In this document: positions 28,417-37,919 of the stretch, one piece after another
Numbering within the stretch: position 1 is the first letter of the stretch
Layout of the letters: each line of letters begins with the position of its first letter
Notes under the pieces: generated by a model
The model's input: the letters and a program-made list of their open reading frames with translations, nothing else
The model's database searches: none
What the model was told of the DNA's origin: nothing
Source: QVMM01 sp047030855
Lineage (GTDB): Bacteria > Bacteroidota > Bacteroidia > Bacteroidales > Dysgonomonadaceae
DNA length: 64,000 nucleotides
Assembly: GCA_047030855.1 (NCBI GenBank)
Contig: JBKYIJ010000008.1
Location: 558,001-622,000, forward strand
Direction: 5' to 3'
Translations under genes and position numbers: made by a program

Positions 28417-31400
28417 TTAAATTAAGTTCGCACTTAAGAATTTCTTTATTACGGATTTATCCAGATTCCTTTTTTGCACGTAAAAATCGAGTTGTTCTTC
28501 ACTGATGTTTCCAACGGCAAAATATTTAGCCTTCGGGTGCGATATGATAATTCCGCTAACGGTTGCATTGGGCAGCATCACGCCGTTCTCCGTCAGTTCG
28601 ACACCTATTTCTTTCGAATTGAGCAAATCGTCATTCAGCAAAAAGTTTACGGATTGATCGGGTATAGAAGGATATCCCACAGCAGGGCGGATGCTTTGAT
28701 ATTTTACGGCAAACATTTCCGCAGCAGTCAATTTCTCGTCAGATGCAAAACCCCAAAATTCCTTGCGTATTTTTGCGTGTAGGTATTCCGTTGCAGCTTC
28801 AGCCAATCTGTCCATAACCGATTTAAGCAATAACACCTTATATTCATCTCCATTACGCTCATATTGTTCCATAAGCTCATTGGCTCCAACGCCTGCCGTA
28901 ACGGTAAATCCTCCGGCATAATCTTTCCTGCCGCTGCTTTTGGGTGCAACAAAGTCACACAGCGACAGATATTCTCCTTTGTCATTCTTCTTTTGCTGAC
29001 GAAGCATCGGGAAGCAAACATCATTAATAAAAATACATTCGTCTTCGCTGTAAGCCTCATAAATGCCATATACGGCTTTTATATATTCTACCTTTTTGTC
29101 TGCCAATTCATCTATCAGGGCAACCGCATCTTTGTACAATTTTCGTGCTTCCGATGCTTTTTCACGTTCTTCTTCCGAAAAAGAATTCAGCCAAGACGCC
29201 TGGCAACTCTGACAATCATCTATATGATGTATAGAGGCAAACCGAGCCGACAGTTCCCACGCATGGAAAAAGAATTTCCAGTCGATATAGGGCATAACGT
29301 CTTCTATGGATATATGCGAGATAACCTGCCTCCCTTTAACGTTTGGCACAGGCGCGGCATAGCTTTTCCAATCTATTTTCATGCCCAGCGATCTGACTTC
29401 ATCGAAAGGCAACAGTTCGGTTTTTTTATCAGCCATCGACAGTCGAAGCCCTTCGTATTCCGATTTTACATTTTCTATATAACCTTTTCTCGTTTCGGGA
29501 TTAATCAGGTTAGTTGCCGCAGCAGGCGTTTGAGATGCATCTTTTGTATATACGACTGAACCTCTTTTATACATCGGGGCGATTTTCAGGGCAGTGTGCA
29601 ATTTGGATGTAGTTGCACCCCCGATCATCAGCGGAATGGTAAATCCTTCTTTTTCCATTTCTTTGGCAACGATTGTCATTTCCTCCAGCGACGGCGTTAT
29701 CAAACCGCTTAGTCCTAATATATCGGGCTTCAGTTCTTTTACTTTCTGAATAATCACTTCAGGCGGAACCATTACGCCCAAGTCTATAACTTCAAAATTG
29801 TTACATGCCAGAATAATTCCGACAATATTTTTACCGATATCGTGTACATCGCCCTTTACGGTAGCGATTAGCACTTTTCCTGCGCTTGTGGAACCTGACG
29901 ATTTATCTTTCTGTGCTTCTATCGTAGGTTGGAGGATAGCAACAGCACGTTTCATAGTCCGCGCGGTTTTGACAACCTGAGGCAGGAACATTTTTCCTGC
30001 TCCGAACAGATCGCCGACTCTGTTCATTCCTGCCATCAAAGGTTTATCTATTATCTCAACAGCCTTGGGATACGCTTTCAAAGCTTCTTCCAAGTCACTC
30101 TCCAGATAATCGCTTATTCCTTTCACTAAAGCGTATTCCAATCTTTCTTCCAAAGACAAGGTTCTCCATTCCTCCACTTTATTATCCGATTGTTCGGAAT
30201 GGTTATTTTTTATCTTTTCGGCATATTCAATGAGTTCTTCCGTAGCTTCTTCTCGACGGTTAAAGACGACATCTTCAACCAAATTACGCAAATCGGTCGG
30301 AATATCTTCATAGATAACCGATTGTCCCGGATTCACGATACCCATATCCATTCCACGCTGAATGGCATGATATAAAAATACGGAATGCATAACCTCCCTT
30401 ACATAATCATTTCCGCGAAAAGAGAAGGACAGGTTGCTCACACCTCCGCTTATTTTGGCATGAGGCAGATTCTTCTTGATCCACTCTACTGTATTAAGGT
30501 AATCTACGGCATAACCTCTATGTTCTTCTATCCCCGTAGCAATGGCTAATATATTTGGATCGAAAATAATATCCAGCGGATCGAACCCGTCGTTAACAAG
30601 CAGTTTATAGGCACGCTCGCATATTTCTATCCGCCGATCAAATCTGTCGGCTTGTCCTTTTTCGTCAAATGCCATTATAATAACGGCAGCTCCATATTGT
30701 CTTATTAAACGCGCCTCACGTAAAAACTCTTCTTCTCCATTCTTTAACGAAATAGAGTTGACTACGGCTTTCCCTTGCACACACTTGAGCCCTGCCTCAA
30801 GAACTTCCCATTTCGAAGAATCTATCATAACAGGGACGCGTGAAACATCGGGATCGGAAGCCATCATATTCAGAAACGTCGTCATTTCCTTCACTCCGTC
30901 CAAAAGCCCGTCGTCCATGTTCACATCCAATATCTGCGCGCCATCCTCAACTTGTTTTTGAGCAATGGAAAGGGCTTCTTCGTATTTCTCTTCTTTTATC
31001 AGACGCAAGAATTTTCGGGAACCTGCCACATTACAACGTTCTCCAATATTTATAAAGTTTATTTCAGGTTTTGCTTCCAACAATTCAAGCCCCGAAAGCC
31101 ACATATATTTCGGTTTCGCCGAAGGTTTATGAGGCACGGCACCATCAACCAAAGCAGCATAAGTGGCAATATGGGCGGGCGATGTTCCACAACATCCGCC
31201 TAAAATATTGACAAGTCCTTCATCAATATATTCCTTTATCTGCTTAGCCATGATTTCGGGAGTTTCGTCGTATTCCCCGAACTGATTAGGCAAACCTGCA
31301 TTCGGGATAAGCCGAAATATAGGAAGGTGCCAACCGTCCGAGCTCTTTTTAAAAACGGCTTCATATCCCTTGCTCCGAAAGAACAGTTCAACCCGACAGA

Positions 31401-32111
31401 GAGATAGTCGATGTGATTGACCGAAGCAAGAAATGCACCGATCGTCTGTCCCGAAAGAGTACGTCCCGCTTTATCGGAAAGCGTGACGGAAATCATGATC
31501 GGAACATCTACATTCCTTTCCTTACGGACTTCTTCGGCTGCAAACAAAGCGGCTTTGGCATTCAGCGTATCGAATATGGTTTCGATAAGCAACAAATCGA
31601 CTCCGCCGTCTATCAAACCCTCAATCTGCTCTTTATAGGCATCGTGAAGATCGTCGAAAGTAACCGCCCTGTATATCGGGTTTTCCACCTTCGGACTCAT
31701 GGATGCGGTTTTGTTTGTAGGTCCTATCGAGCCTGCGACAAAACGGGGTTTAGACGGGTTTTGTTTCGTATAGTCATCGGCAGCTTTCCGCGCGATACGG
31801 GCGGCTGCAACGTTAATTTCCTTTGCCAATCGGCTCATATCGTAGTCTTCCATCGAAATGGAATTGGCATTGAAAGAATTGGTTTCGATGATGTCCGCTC
31901 CGACTTCCAAATATTCCTTATGAATTGCTTCTATAATATCGGGGCGAGTCAGTGACAACAGGTCATTATTGCCTTTAAGCAGGATAGTAGTATCCTTAAA
32001 ACGCTCGCCTCTGAAATCTTCTTCTTTCAGCTTGTATCGTTGTATCATTGTTCCCATTGCTCCGTCGAGAATGAGAATCCTGTTTTTTAGTATCTCTTCT
32101 ATTTTATTCAT
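28417..32111 (-). CDS. metH: cobalamin-dependent methionine synthase MetH (reading frame broken twice near 31304-31350)
   Basis: MetH moves the methyl group of 5-methyltetrahydrofolate to homocysteine through cobalamin. Read through two indels it is about 1230 residues, the full family length. Order: homocysteine domain (LDGAMGTMIQRYKL at 16-29; zinc cysteines in GLNCSFG and GGCCGTSP), pterin domain (FINIGERCNVAGSRKF), B12 cap and B12-binding domain (TVKGDVHDIGKNIVG), and the SAM-binding activation domain (SIRPAVGYPSIPDQ). The frame is lost at a five-base run (31346-31350) and at GGG (31304-31306). Removing one base in each restores FLKELGRLAPSYISAYPNAG joined to LPNQFGEYDE. It lies 3 bases after the DUF6056-like gene. 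No cobalamin or SAM riboswitch is visible upstream. Confidence 0.95.
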
Positions 32112-32114
32112 AAA

Positions 32115-33491
32115 TTATTTTTTATCCGTTTCAGGCAATACCCTTACCGTATGAATGTCATTGTATGCTGCAAAACCGACGTTTATAAAAAGATCGGGGT
32201 CATCGGTCATATCCTCAAAAGCAAACTCTTTGGGTAAAATAATGGAGCCTCTGAAAATTATATCTTTTTTCCCTTCACGCAATTGCTTTTCAAAACTTAT
32301 ATTTCTTTCTTCAATTCTTTCGGCTAAATATCGGACGTGTTTATATCTCCATATATAGTAATACCCCGCAAGCAAACATAAGATTACCAAAAATAATATT
32401 CCTGTCCGCTTTACCATTTTCAAACCGAAATCAAAACAACTTACTAATAATCCTACTGAAATTACCATAAACGTAATCATCCCGAAAGTCGCCCGATGCG
32501 GAAAATACGGAGAAGCCAACATCGACAACATTCCTGCATGGGCAGCTATAACCAACAATATGCTGTAAATTATCTTTCTTTTTGATATTTCATCCCGTTC
32601 GGTTCTATTCTTCCGCAGAATTAACAATATAATAACCCATGCTACGGTTAAATAAATCATTCTGATAGCATACCGTTTAGATAAAGTGGGGATTCTGTTT
32701 TTGAATATGTCTGTCAAAAAAGGAATACTCTTTTTCTCCATTTCATAATCATATCTCACATAATTTCCCGGAGCATAGATCATAAGAAAGAATCCTATAC
32801 AAGCTCCGATAATGCCTGCGACATACCATTTCGGAATCCCAATCTTTTTAATCCAGAGATACAGACAAGATACTATTAAAACAAAAATCATGGCAAATGC
32901 CGTATTCTCGTTTGTCCATCCCGCAACAATACCCAACAGAAGAAAAACAACGCTTTTTACGAAACTGTCATTTTTTTTTCGTTCAATAAAATACACGAAA
33001 TAAGGATACATGAACCCGATAATTATCAGCGTTCCCCACAGGTAATTGACGCTCCCCGTAATCCAGACAGCCGTATTGAATAAATAACGTTGTGATATGA
33101 ACATAAGAGCAGCGATGCCCAGAAAGAAAAAGGCGTTTACGGATTTCCCTTTATTCGTATATTTATAAGCAATATAAATGAACAGTACATATACCAAGCT
33201 GTTAAGAACATCAATCAGTTTCGGATTGAAAAGTAGAAGAAACTGGTCGATGGTATGCGTAACTATCCGCCCACCCCAGATATAATAATGGTTATATTGC
33301 GAAACAAAAATATCGCCGGAATTCATGACGCGAAGCCCTGTCCCCTTTATAAAACAATACAACCAATCGTCAGCCCATAAAGGGTACAAAATGTTATATA
33401 CATAAATGGATACAAACGTAATGCCTAAAAAAAAGATCAATAATGCTTTCTGAAAGGCGGCACTGTTTTTATGTCTTAAAACTTCCTTCAT
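32115..33491 (-). CDS. multi-pass membrane protein, DUF6056-like
   Basis: This 458-residue protein has about ten predicted membrane helices (for example ALLIFFLGITFVSIYVYNIL, FFFLGIAALMFIS and VVFLLLGIVAGWT). An early extracytoplasmic loop carries YPLWADDWLYCFIKG, and NHYYIWGGRIVTHTIDQFLL follows. The aspartate pair in ADDW before the second helix is a pattern of GT-C type membrane glycosyltransferases and of the DUF6056 family, so a role in transferring a lipid-linked sugar is possible but not shown. It sits between smpB (9 bases) and metH (3 bases); co-transcription with those housekeeping genes is likely, with no obvious functional link. Assignment to DUF6056 is from memory of its motifs. 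Confidence 0.65.
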   Translation of the reverse strand: MKEVLRHKNSAAFQKALLIFFLGITFVSIYVYNILYPLWADDWLYCFIKGTGLRVMNSGDIFVSQYNHYYIWGGRIVTHTIDQFLLLFNPKLIDVLNSLVYVLFIYIAYKYTNKGKSVNAFFFLGIAALMFISQRYLFNTAVWITGSVNYLWGTLIIIGFMYPYFVYFIERKKNDSFVKSVVFLLLGIVAGWTNENTAFAMIFVLIVSCLYLWIKKIGIPKWYVAGIIGACIGFFLMIYAPGNYVRYDYEMEKKSIPFLTDIFKNRIPTLSKRYAIRMIYLTVAWVIILLILRKNRTERDEISKRKIIYSILLVIAAHAGMLSMLASPYFPHRATFGMITFMVISVGLLVSCFDFGLKMVKRTGILFLVILCLLAGYYYIWRYKHVRYLAERIEERNISFEKQLREGKKDIIFRGSIILPKEFAFEDMTDDPDLFINVGFAAYNDIHTVRVLPETDKK

Positions 33492-33500
33492 TAATGTTTT

Positions 33501-33953
33501 TTACGCCTTCATCGCCCTGTCCATAGCGCGCTTATCGTCTTTTTCACGCAGGGATTGACGTTTATCGTACTGCTTCTTGCCTTTGGCAACGGCAATATTC
33601 AATTTCGCCAGCCCTTTATCGCTAAGAAAAAGGCGTGTCGGAACAATTGTATTCCCCGTTTCTCTCGTCATGCGTTCAATCTTTCTCAGTTCTTTTTTGT
33701 TAAGAAGGAGTTTACGATCCCTGCGGGCTGCGTGGTTATTATATGTTCCGTAGAAATATTCGGCTATATACATATTCTTTACCCACAATTCCCCTTTTTC
33801 GAAATAGCAGAAAGTATCGACAAGACTTGCTTTTCCCAATCGGATAGATTTAATTTCCGTCCCTGTCAGAACAAGCCCTGCCGTATATGTATCCAACAAC
33901 TCGTAATCGAATGTCGCACGTTTATTTTTTATATTAACAGATATCTGTTTCAT
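33501..33953 (-). CDS. smpB: SsrA-binding protein SmpB
   Basis: This 150-residue protein binds tmRNA and delivers it to stalled ribosomes (trans-translation). The OB-fold core is clear: VNIKNKRATFDYELLDTYTAGLVLTGTEIKSIR at the N-terminus, then GELWVKNMYIAEY, then RRDRKLLLNKKELRKI. The basic C-terminal tail (KGKKQYDKRQSLREKDDKRAMDRAMK) is the part that enters the decoding site. The length is standard. It lies 28 bases after the Yip1-like gene and 9 bases before the DUF6056-like gene. The tmRNA gene itself is not in this window. Confidence 0.97.
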   Translation of the reverse strand: MKQISVNIKNKRATFDYELLDTYTAGLVLTGTEIKSIRLGKASLVDTFCYFEKGELWVKNMYIAEYFYGTYNNHAARRDRKLLLNKKELRKIERMTRETGNTIVPTRLFLSDKGLAKLNIAVAKGKKQYDKRQSLREKDDKRAMDRAMKA

Positions 33954-33981
33954 TTAGCAGCGTTATCAAAACGTTAAAAGT

Positions 33982-34527
33982 TTATGTTATAATCCAAGAC
34001 AAGCATAGCTTCACTATTAGAGGAATACCCAGTATCAGTATGGAAGCTATCAGCATAAAATTTACTTTTCTTTCAGGGATTACTTTATAATATATTTCGG
34101 CTCCTATATATACGATATAAAACGTATAAAGGGAGAAAAGCCACATAAAAAAGAAATCATTGACCAATGCTACCACCATATCCAGCAAATACACAAGCGA
34201 CGAAGAACAGGCAACGAACCACTGGGTACGCCTGAGCCCTTTCTCCACATCAGTCATTTTGTTTATATATTCATTCAGTATAAATGAAGCTACATGAAAC
34301 CCGACAAACAAGGTAAATGTCTCAATAATCGCATTCTTAATTCCCAACTCGAGCGAACTGTCGCGGGTTATAAACCAGCCTCCCAGAAACGAAGCCAGAA
34401 CAACCAACCCCCAGAGCGGCATAAGAAAATCTTTATACAACTTCGGTTCTTTTTCCTGCAAAGATTCCCATGCCGTTTGCGGAGAAAGGACAAACTGAAT
34501 CGCTAATTTCAAACTTCTTTTCAACAT
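33982..34527 (-). CDS. Yip1-domain inner-membrane protein
   Basis: This 181-residue protein has four to five membrane helices (FLMPLWGLVVLASFLGGWF; ETFTLFVGFHVASFILNEYI; SSLVYLLDMVVALVNDFFFMWLF; VNFMLIASILILGIPLIVKL). The N-terminal 'LKLAIQFVLSPQTAWESLQEKEP' segment, which precedes the first helix, is typical of bacterial Yip1-domain (DUF1282-like) proteins; a WxxI/L motif after 'P..(A/T)W' is a family hallmark. The function is unknown. It is the first gene of a likely six-gene operon through smpB, metH and the TlpA pair. The downstream mltG gene on the same strand lies about 78 bases upstream of its start. Confidence 0.75.
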   Translation of the reverse strand: MLKRSLKLAIQFVLSPQTAWESLQEKEPKLYKDFLMPLWGLVVLASFLGGWFITRDSSLELGIKNAIIETFTLFVGFHVASFILNEYINKMTDVEKGLRRTQWFVACSSSLVYLLDMVVALVNDFFFMWLFSLYTFYIVYIGAEIYYKVIPERKVNFMLIASILILGIPLIVKLCLSWIIT

Positions 34528-34605
34528 TTATTTCGCTCGAAGAATATACGTAAAGATAAACAAATTAAACAAAATGTAACTTATGCTAAACCAAACCCAT
34601 AACCG

Positions 34606-35628
34606 TCAACGGTAAATACCTCTTTTGTTGAGAGCCGCATGATATCTGGCTGCATTGCGTTCATGCTCGGCATGAGTTTTTGCAAAACTGTGCCTGCCTG
34701 AAAAATCATCTTTCGCACACATATACAAATAGTCATGTGTAGCATGATTGAGCACTCCGTCGATCGCCTTAATCGACGGGATGCGAATAGGTCCCGGTGG
34801 TAAACCTTGATACTTATAAGTATTATACGGCGAATCTACTGCCAAATGTTTATCAAGAACACGTCTTAACGTAAAATCACCGACAGCAAATTTGACCGTA
34901 GGATCTGCCTGTAGTTTCATGCCCTTTTTCAGACGATTGAGATATAAGCCTGCCACAACAGGATATTCATCTGCTTTATAACACTCCTCTTCCACAATGG
35001 ATGCAAGAACAGAAACTTCTACGGGAGAAAGGTCAAGACTCTTTGCTTTACTTTTACGGCTGTCATTCCAGAACCTGTCATATTCGGTTCTCATCCTTTC
35101 CAAGAAACGGGGTAAAGAAACATTCCAATACATTTCATAAGTATTGGGAATGAACATACAAACGATTGTTTCCGTAGTGAATCCAAGTTCAGCACATTGA
35201 ACGGAATCGGATAAAGCCGCATACAAATCGCTGTCGGACAGCATCAGTTGTTGAGAAACCCTCTCAGTCAAATCCTGTTTAGTCCTTATGTTATTAAATG
35301 TAAGCTGAACAGGAGTCTGATGACCGCTTTTCAAAACATGAACGGCATCAAGGATGTCCATATCGGGTTGAATGGCATATCGTCCCTGCTTCATATTCTG
35401 AGGATATTTCATAGCGGAAGCCAGCCTCTTGAAATTTCCGATATTTTTTACTTTAGCGACATCTTTTATCTGAACAACTACGGAATCAAAATTTGCTTTA
35501 TCAGAAATAGTTATATAGACAGTCTTGTCGATGTCAAAACCTGTTGAAACAACCTTCCTTACATAAAAATAACCACCCGCAACAACAAGTAGTAATGCTA
35601 TAATCGTTATAATGACTGCTTTTTTCAT
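34606..35628 (-). CDS. mltG: endolytic murein transglycosylase MltG
   Basis: This inner-membrane lytic transglycosylase cleaves nascent peptidoglycan strands and sets glycan length. A single N-terminal membrane helix (VIITIIALLLVVAGGYFYV) is followed by a LysM-like region (YAIQPDMDILDAVHVLKSG). The YceG/MltG catalytic domain then has the active glutamate in VLASIVEEECYKADEYP, the GLYLNRLKKGMKLQADPT block and the C-terminal YNTYKYQGLPPGPI. About 340 residues is typical. I choose the ATG at 35626-35628 (MKKAVII); a start ten codons upstream would add a polar stretch before the membrane anchor. Confidence 0.95.
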   Translation of the reverse strand: MKKAVIITIIALLLVVAGGYFYVRKVVSTGFDIDKTVYITISDKANFDSVVVQIKDVAKVKNIGNFKRLASAMKYPQNMKQGRYAIQPDMDILDAVHVLKSGHQTPVQLTFNNIRTKQDLTERVSQQLMLSDSDLYAALSDSVQCAELGFTTETIVCMFIPNTYEMYWNVSLPRFLERMRTEYDRFWNDSRKSKAKSLDLSPVEVSVLASIVEEECYKADEYPVVAGLYLNRLKKGMKLQADPTVKFAVGDFTLRRVLDKHLAVDSPYNTYKYQGLPPGPIRIPSIKAIDGVLNHATHDYLYMCAKDDFSGRHSFAKTHAEHERNAARYHAALNKRGIYR

Positions 35629-35727
35629 TTTCACAAAATATTCACAGGAAAACTGCAAATGTACTGATTTTATTGTAAATGTTGCTATTCAAAGACATAC
35701 GGTTATATCTATGAGCTATAAAAAATA

Positions 35728-35766
35728 AAAAAACGCTTTCGGTTTTCACCAAAAGCGTTTTTCTGT
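35728..35766 (-). terminator. rho-independent terminator after groL
   Basis: On the minus strand a stem of ACGCTTT and AAAGCGT, with a GGT/ACC inner part, is followed by a long T-rich run. It lies about 20 bases after the groL stop and separates the chaperonin operon from mltG. Confidence 0.8.
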
Positions 35767-35783
35767 ATTTATGAGGGAGAAGA

Positions 35784-37415
35784 TTACATCATTCCGCCCA
35801 TTCCGCCACCCATCGGAGGCATCGGAGCAGGATTATCTTCTTTCTTTTCAGCTATTATACATTCCGTAGTCAGGAACATACCTGCAATAGACGCTGCATT
35901 TTCAAGAGCGACACGCGTTACTTTTGCAGGGTCGATAACTCCGGCTTTGTTCAGATCTTCATACTTATCCAAACGGGCATTGTAACCGAAGTCGCCTTTT
36001 CCTTCACGAACTTTCTGCACAACTACCGCACCTTCTTTACCGCAGTTGTTCACAATCTGGCGAAGAGGTTCTTCAATAGCACGTCTTATAATCTCGATAC
36101 CTGTGGTTTCATCGTCAGTTTCACCTTTCAGTTTTTCCAATGAGTCAATGGCACGGATATACGCTATACCGCCACCGGGAACCGTTCCTTCTTCTATTGC
36201 AGCACGGGTTGCTGAAAGTGCGTCATCGACACGGTCTTTCTTTTCTTTCATTTCCACTTCAGAAGGAGCTCCTACGTAAAGAACCGCTACACCACCGGCT
36301 AATTTAGCTAAACGTTCCTGCAATTTTTCACGGTCGTAGTCAGAAGTTGTATTTTCTATCTGGACTTTTATCTGATTTACACGGGCTTTGATATTATTTT
36401 TATCTCCTGCTCCGTTTACAATGGTTGTGTTGTCTTTATCAATAGTAACCTTATCAGCTTTTCCAAGCATATCCATTGTAGTGTTTTCAAGAGTCAATCC
36501 TTTATCTTCGGAAATAACGACACCGCCTGTCAACACTGCAATATCTTCCAGCATTTCTTTACGACGATCGCCAAATCCGGGAGCTTTAACGGCTGCAACT
36601 TTCAAAGTACCACGCAAACGGTTTACAACTAATGTTGTCAAAGCTTCGCCTTCGATGTCTTCCGCAATGATCAAAAGTGGACGTCCTGCCTGAGCCGTTT
36701 TTTCAAGGATCGGGATCAAATCTTTGATAGTAGAGATTTTCTTTTCAAAAATCAGAATGAAAGGATTTTCAAGATCAGCTTCCATTTTTTCGGTATCGGT
36801 TACAAAATAAGGAGAGATATATCCTCTGTCAAATTGCATACCTTCCACAACATCCACGTAAGTTTCCGTTCCTTTAGCTTCTTCGACTGTGATAACGCCT
36901 TCCTTTTTCACTTTACCCATAGCTTCGGCTATAAGTTTACCAATTGTTTCGTCGCCGTTTGCTGAGATTTTGGCAACGTGTTCTATTTTTTGCAAATCGT
37001 CGCCTACTGCAACGGATTGTTTCTTTATATTTTCTACAACTTTAGCAACTGCTTTGTCAATACCGCGTTTCAAATCCATTGGGTTTGCACCTGCCGTCAC
37101 ATTTTTCAAACCGACGCTGATAATTGATTGTGCCAATACGGTTGCGGTTGTTGTTCCGTCGCCTGCATCTTCGTTTGTTTTTGAAGCGACTTCTTTTACC
37201 AACTGAGCGCCCATATTTTCAAACGGACATTCCAATTCTATTTCTTTTGCAACCGTAACACCGTCTTTTGTAATTTGAGGTGCACCGAATTTCTTTTCAA
37301 TGATTACATTACGTCCTTTTGGACCCAATGTTACTTTCACTGCATTTGCCAACTCGTCAACTCCTTTTTTAAGTTGATCGCGGGCATCTATATTAAATTT
37401 AATTTCTTTAGCCAT
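35784..37415 (-). CDS. groL: chaperonin GroEL (60 kDa subunit)
   Basis: This 543-residue subunit forms the 14-mer folding chamber that works with GroES. Clear landmarks are KVTLGPKGRNVIIEKKFGAP (about 27-46), the ATP-binding VTKDGVTVAKE-like DGVTVAKEIE and AGDGTTTATVLAQ (about 85-97), 'EGMQFDRGYISPYF' in the apical domain, and the C-terminal GGGMGGMM tail. It follows groS by 24 bases in the usual order. A terminator lies just downstream. Confidence 0.99.
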   Translation of the reverse strand: MAKEIKFNIDARDQLKKGVDELANAVKVTLGPKGRNVIIEKKFGAPQITKDGVTVAKEIELECPFENMGAQLVKEVASKTNEDAGDGTTTATVLAQSIISVGLKNVTAGANPMDLKRGIDKAVAKVVENIKKQSVAVGDDLQKIEHVAKISANGDETIGKLIAEAMGKVKKEGVITVEEAKGTETYVDVVEGMQFDRGYISPYFVTDTEKMEADLENPFILIFEKKISTIKDLIPILEKTAQAGRPLLIIAEDIEGEALTTLVVNRLRGTLKVAAVKAPGFGDRRKEMLEDIAVLTGGVVISEDKGLTLENTTMDMLGKADKVTIDKDNTTIVNGAGDKNNIKARVNQIKVQIENTTSDYDREKLQERLAKLAGGVAVLYVGAPSEVEMKEKKDRVDDALSATRAAIEEGTVPGGGIAYIRAIDSLEKLKGETDDETTGIEIIRRAIEEPLRQIVNNCGKEGAVVVQKVREGKGDFGYNARLDKYEDLNKAGVIDPAKVTRVALENAASIAGMFLTTECIIAEKKEDNPAPMPPMGGGMGGMM

Positions 37416-37439
37416 AGCTTTTTATATATTTATATTAGA

Positions 37440-37709
37440 TTAAATTATTGCAAGAATATCAGACTGACGCATAATCAGATATTTTTCACCGTCAAATTCC
37501 AACTCTGTGCCTGCATATTTGCCATAAAGCACTTGGTCGCCTTTCTTCACAACCATTTCTTCATCTTTTGTGCCGTTACCTACTGCTACAACTTCGCCTT
37601 TCAGGGGTTTTTCTTTTGCAGTATCGGGAATTATAATTCCGCCGACAGTCTTTTCTTCTGCTGCAGCCGGTTTTATCAAAACTCTGTCTGCTAATGGTTT
37701 AATACTCAT
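37440..37709 (-). CDS. groS: co-chaperonin GroES (10 kDa subunit)
   Basis: This 89-residue protein is the heptameric lid of GroEL. Landmarks are the N-terminal IKPLADRVLIKPAAAEE, the mobile loop KTVGGIIIPDTAKEKP that docks onto GroEL, and the C-terminal KGDQVLYGKYAGTELEFDG and YLIMRQSDILAII. The length is normal. The 210 bases upstream hold the operon's control region; I could not find an exact TAnnTTTG element or a CIRCE inverted repeat there, so its heat-shock control is not visible by eye. Confidence 0.98.
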   Translation of the reverse strand: MSIKPLADRVLIKPAAAEEKTVGGIIIPDTAKEKPLKGEVVAVGNGTKDEEMVVKKGDQVLYGKYAGTELEFDGEKYLIMRQSDILAII

Positions 37710-37919
37710 GATTGTTGTTATTTTTTATTGTTAATATAATATTATTTAGTTTTCGTTTCTCCTTCATATACTAATTCTGTGCCAAAATTTAAAACTGACA
37801 AAAAGTCCTTCCAAGAAATAGAGCATAAACATACAAAAGACAAGTTGGCAGAATAAATATAATAAACCCCGTCAAAAGATTTAACACAATTGTCCGGGAA
37901 GGCAGGTTTATTCAAAACC

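Noticed and set aside
32112..32200. Possible cobalamin or SAM riboswitch in front of metH
   Set aside because: Only 3 bases separate metH from the upstream gene, leaving no room, and no recognisable aptamer motif is visible.
37710..37919. CIRCE heat-shock operator upstream of groS
   Set aside because: No TTAGCACTC-type inverted repeat is visible; the region is only AT-rich.
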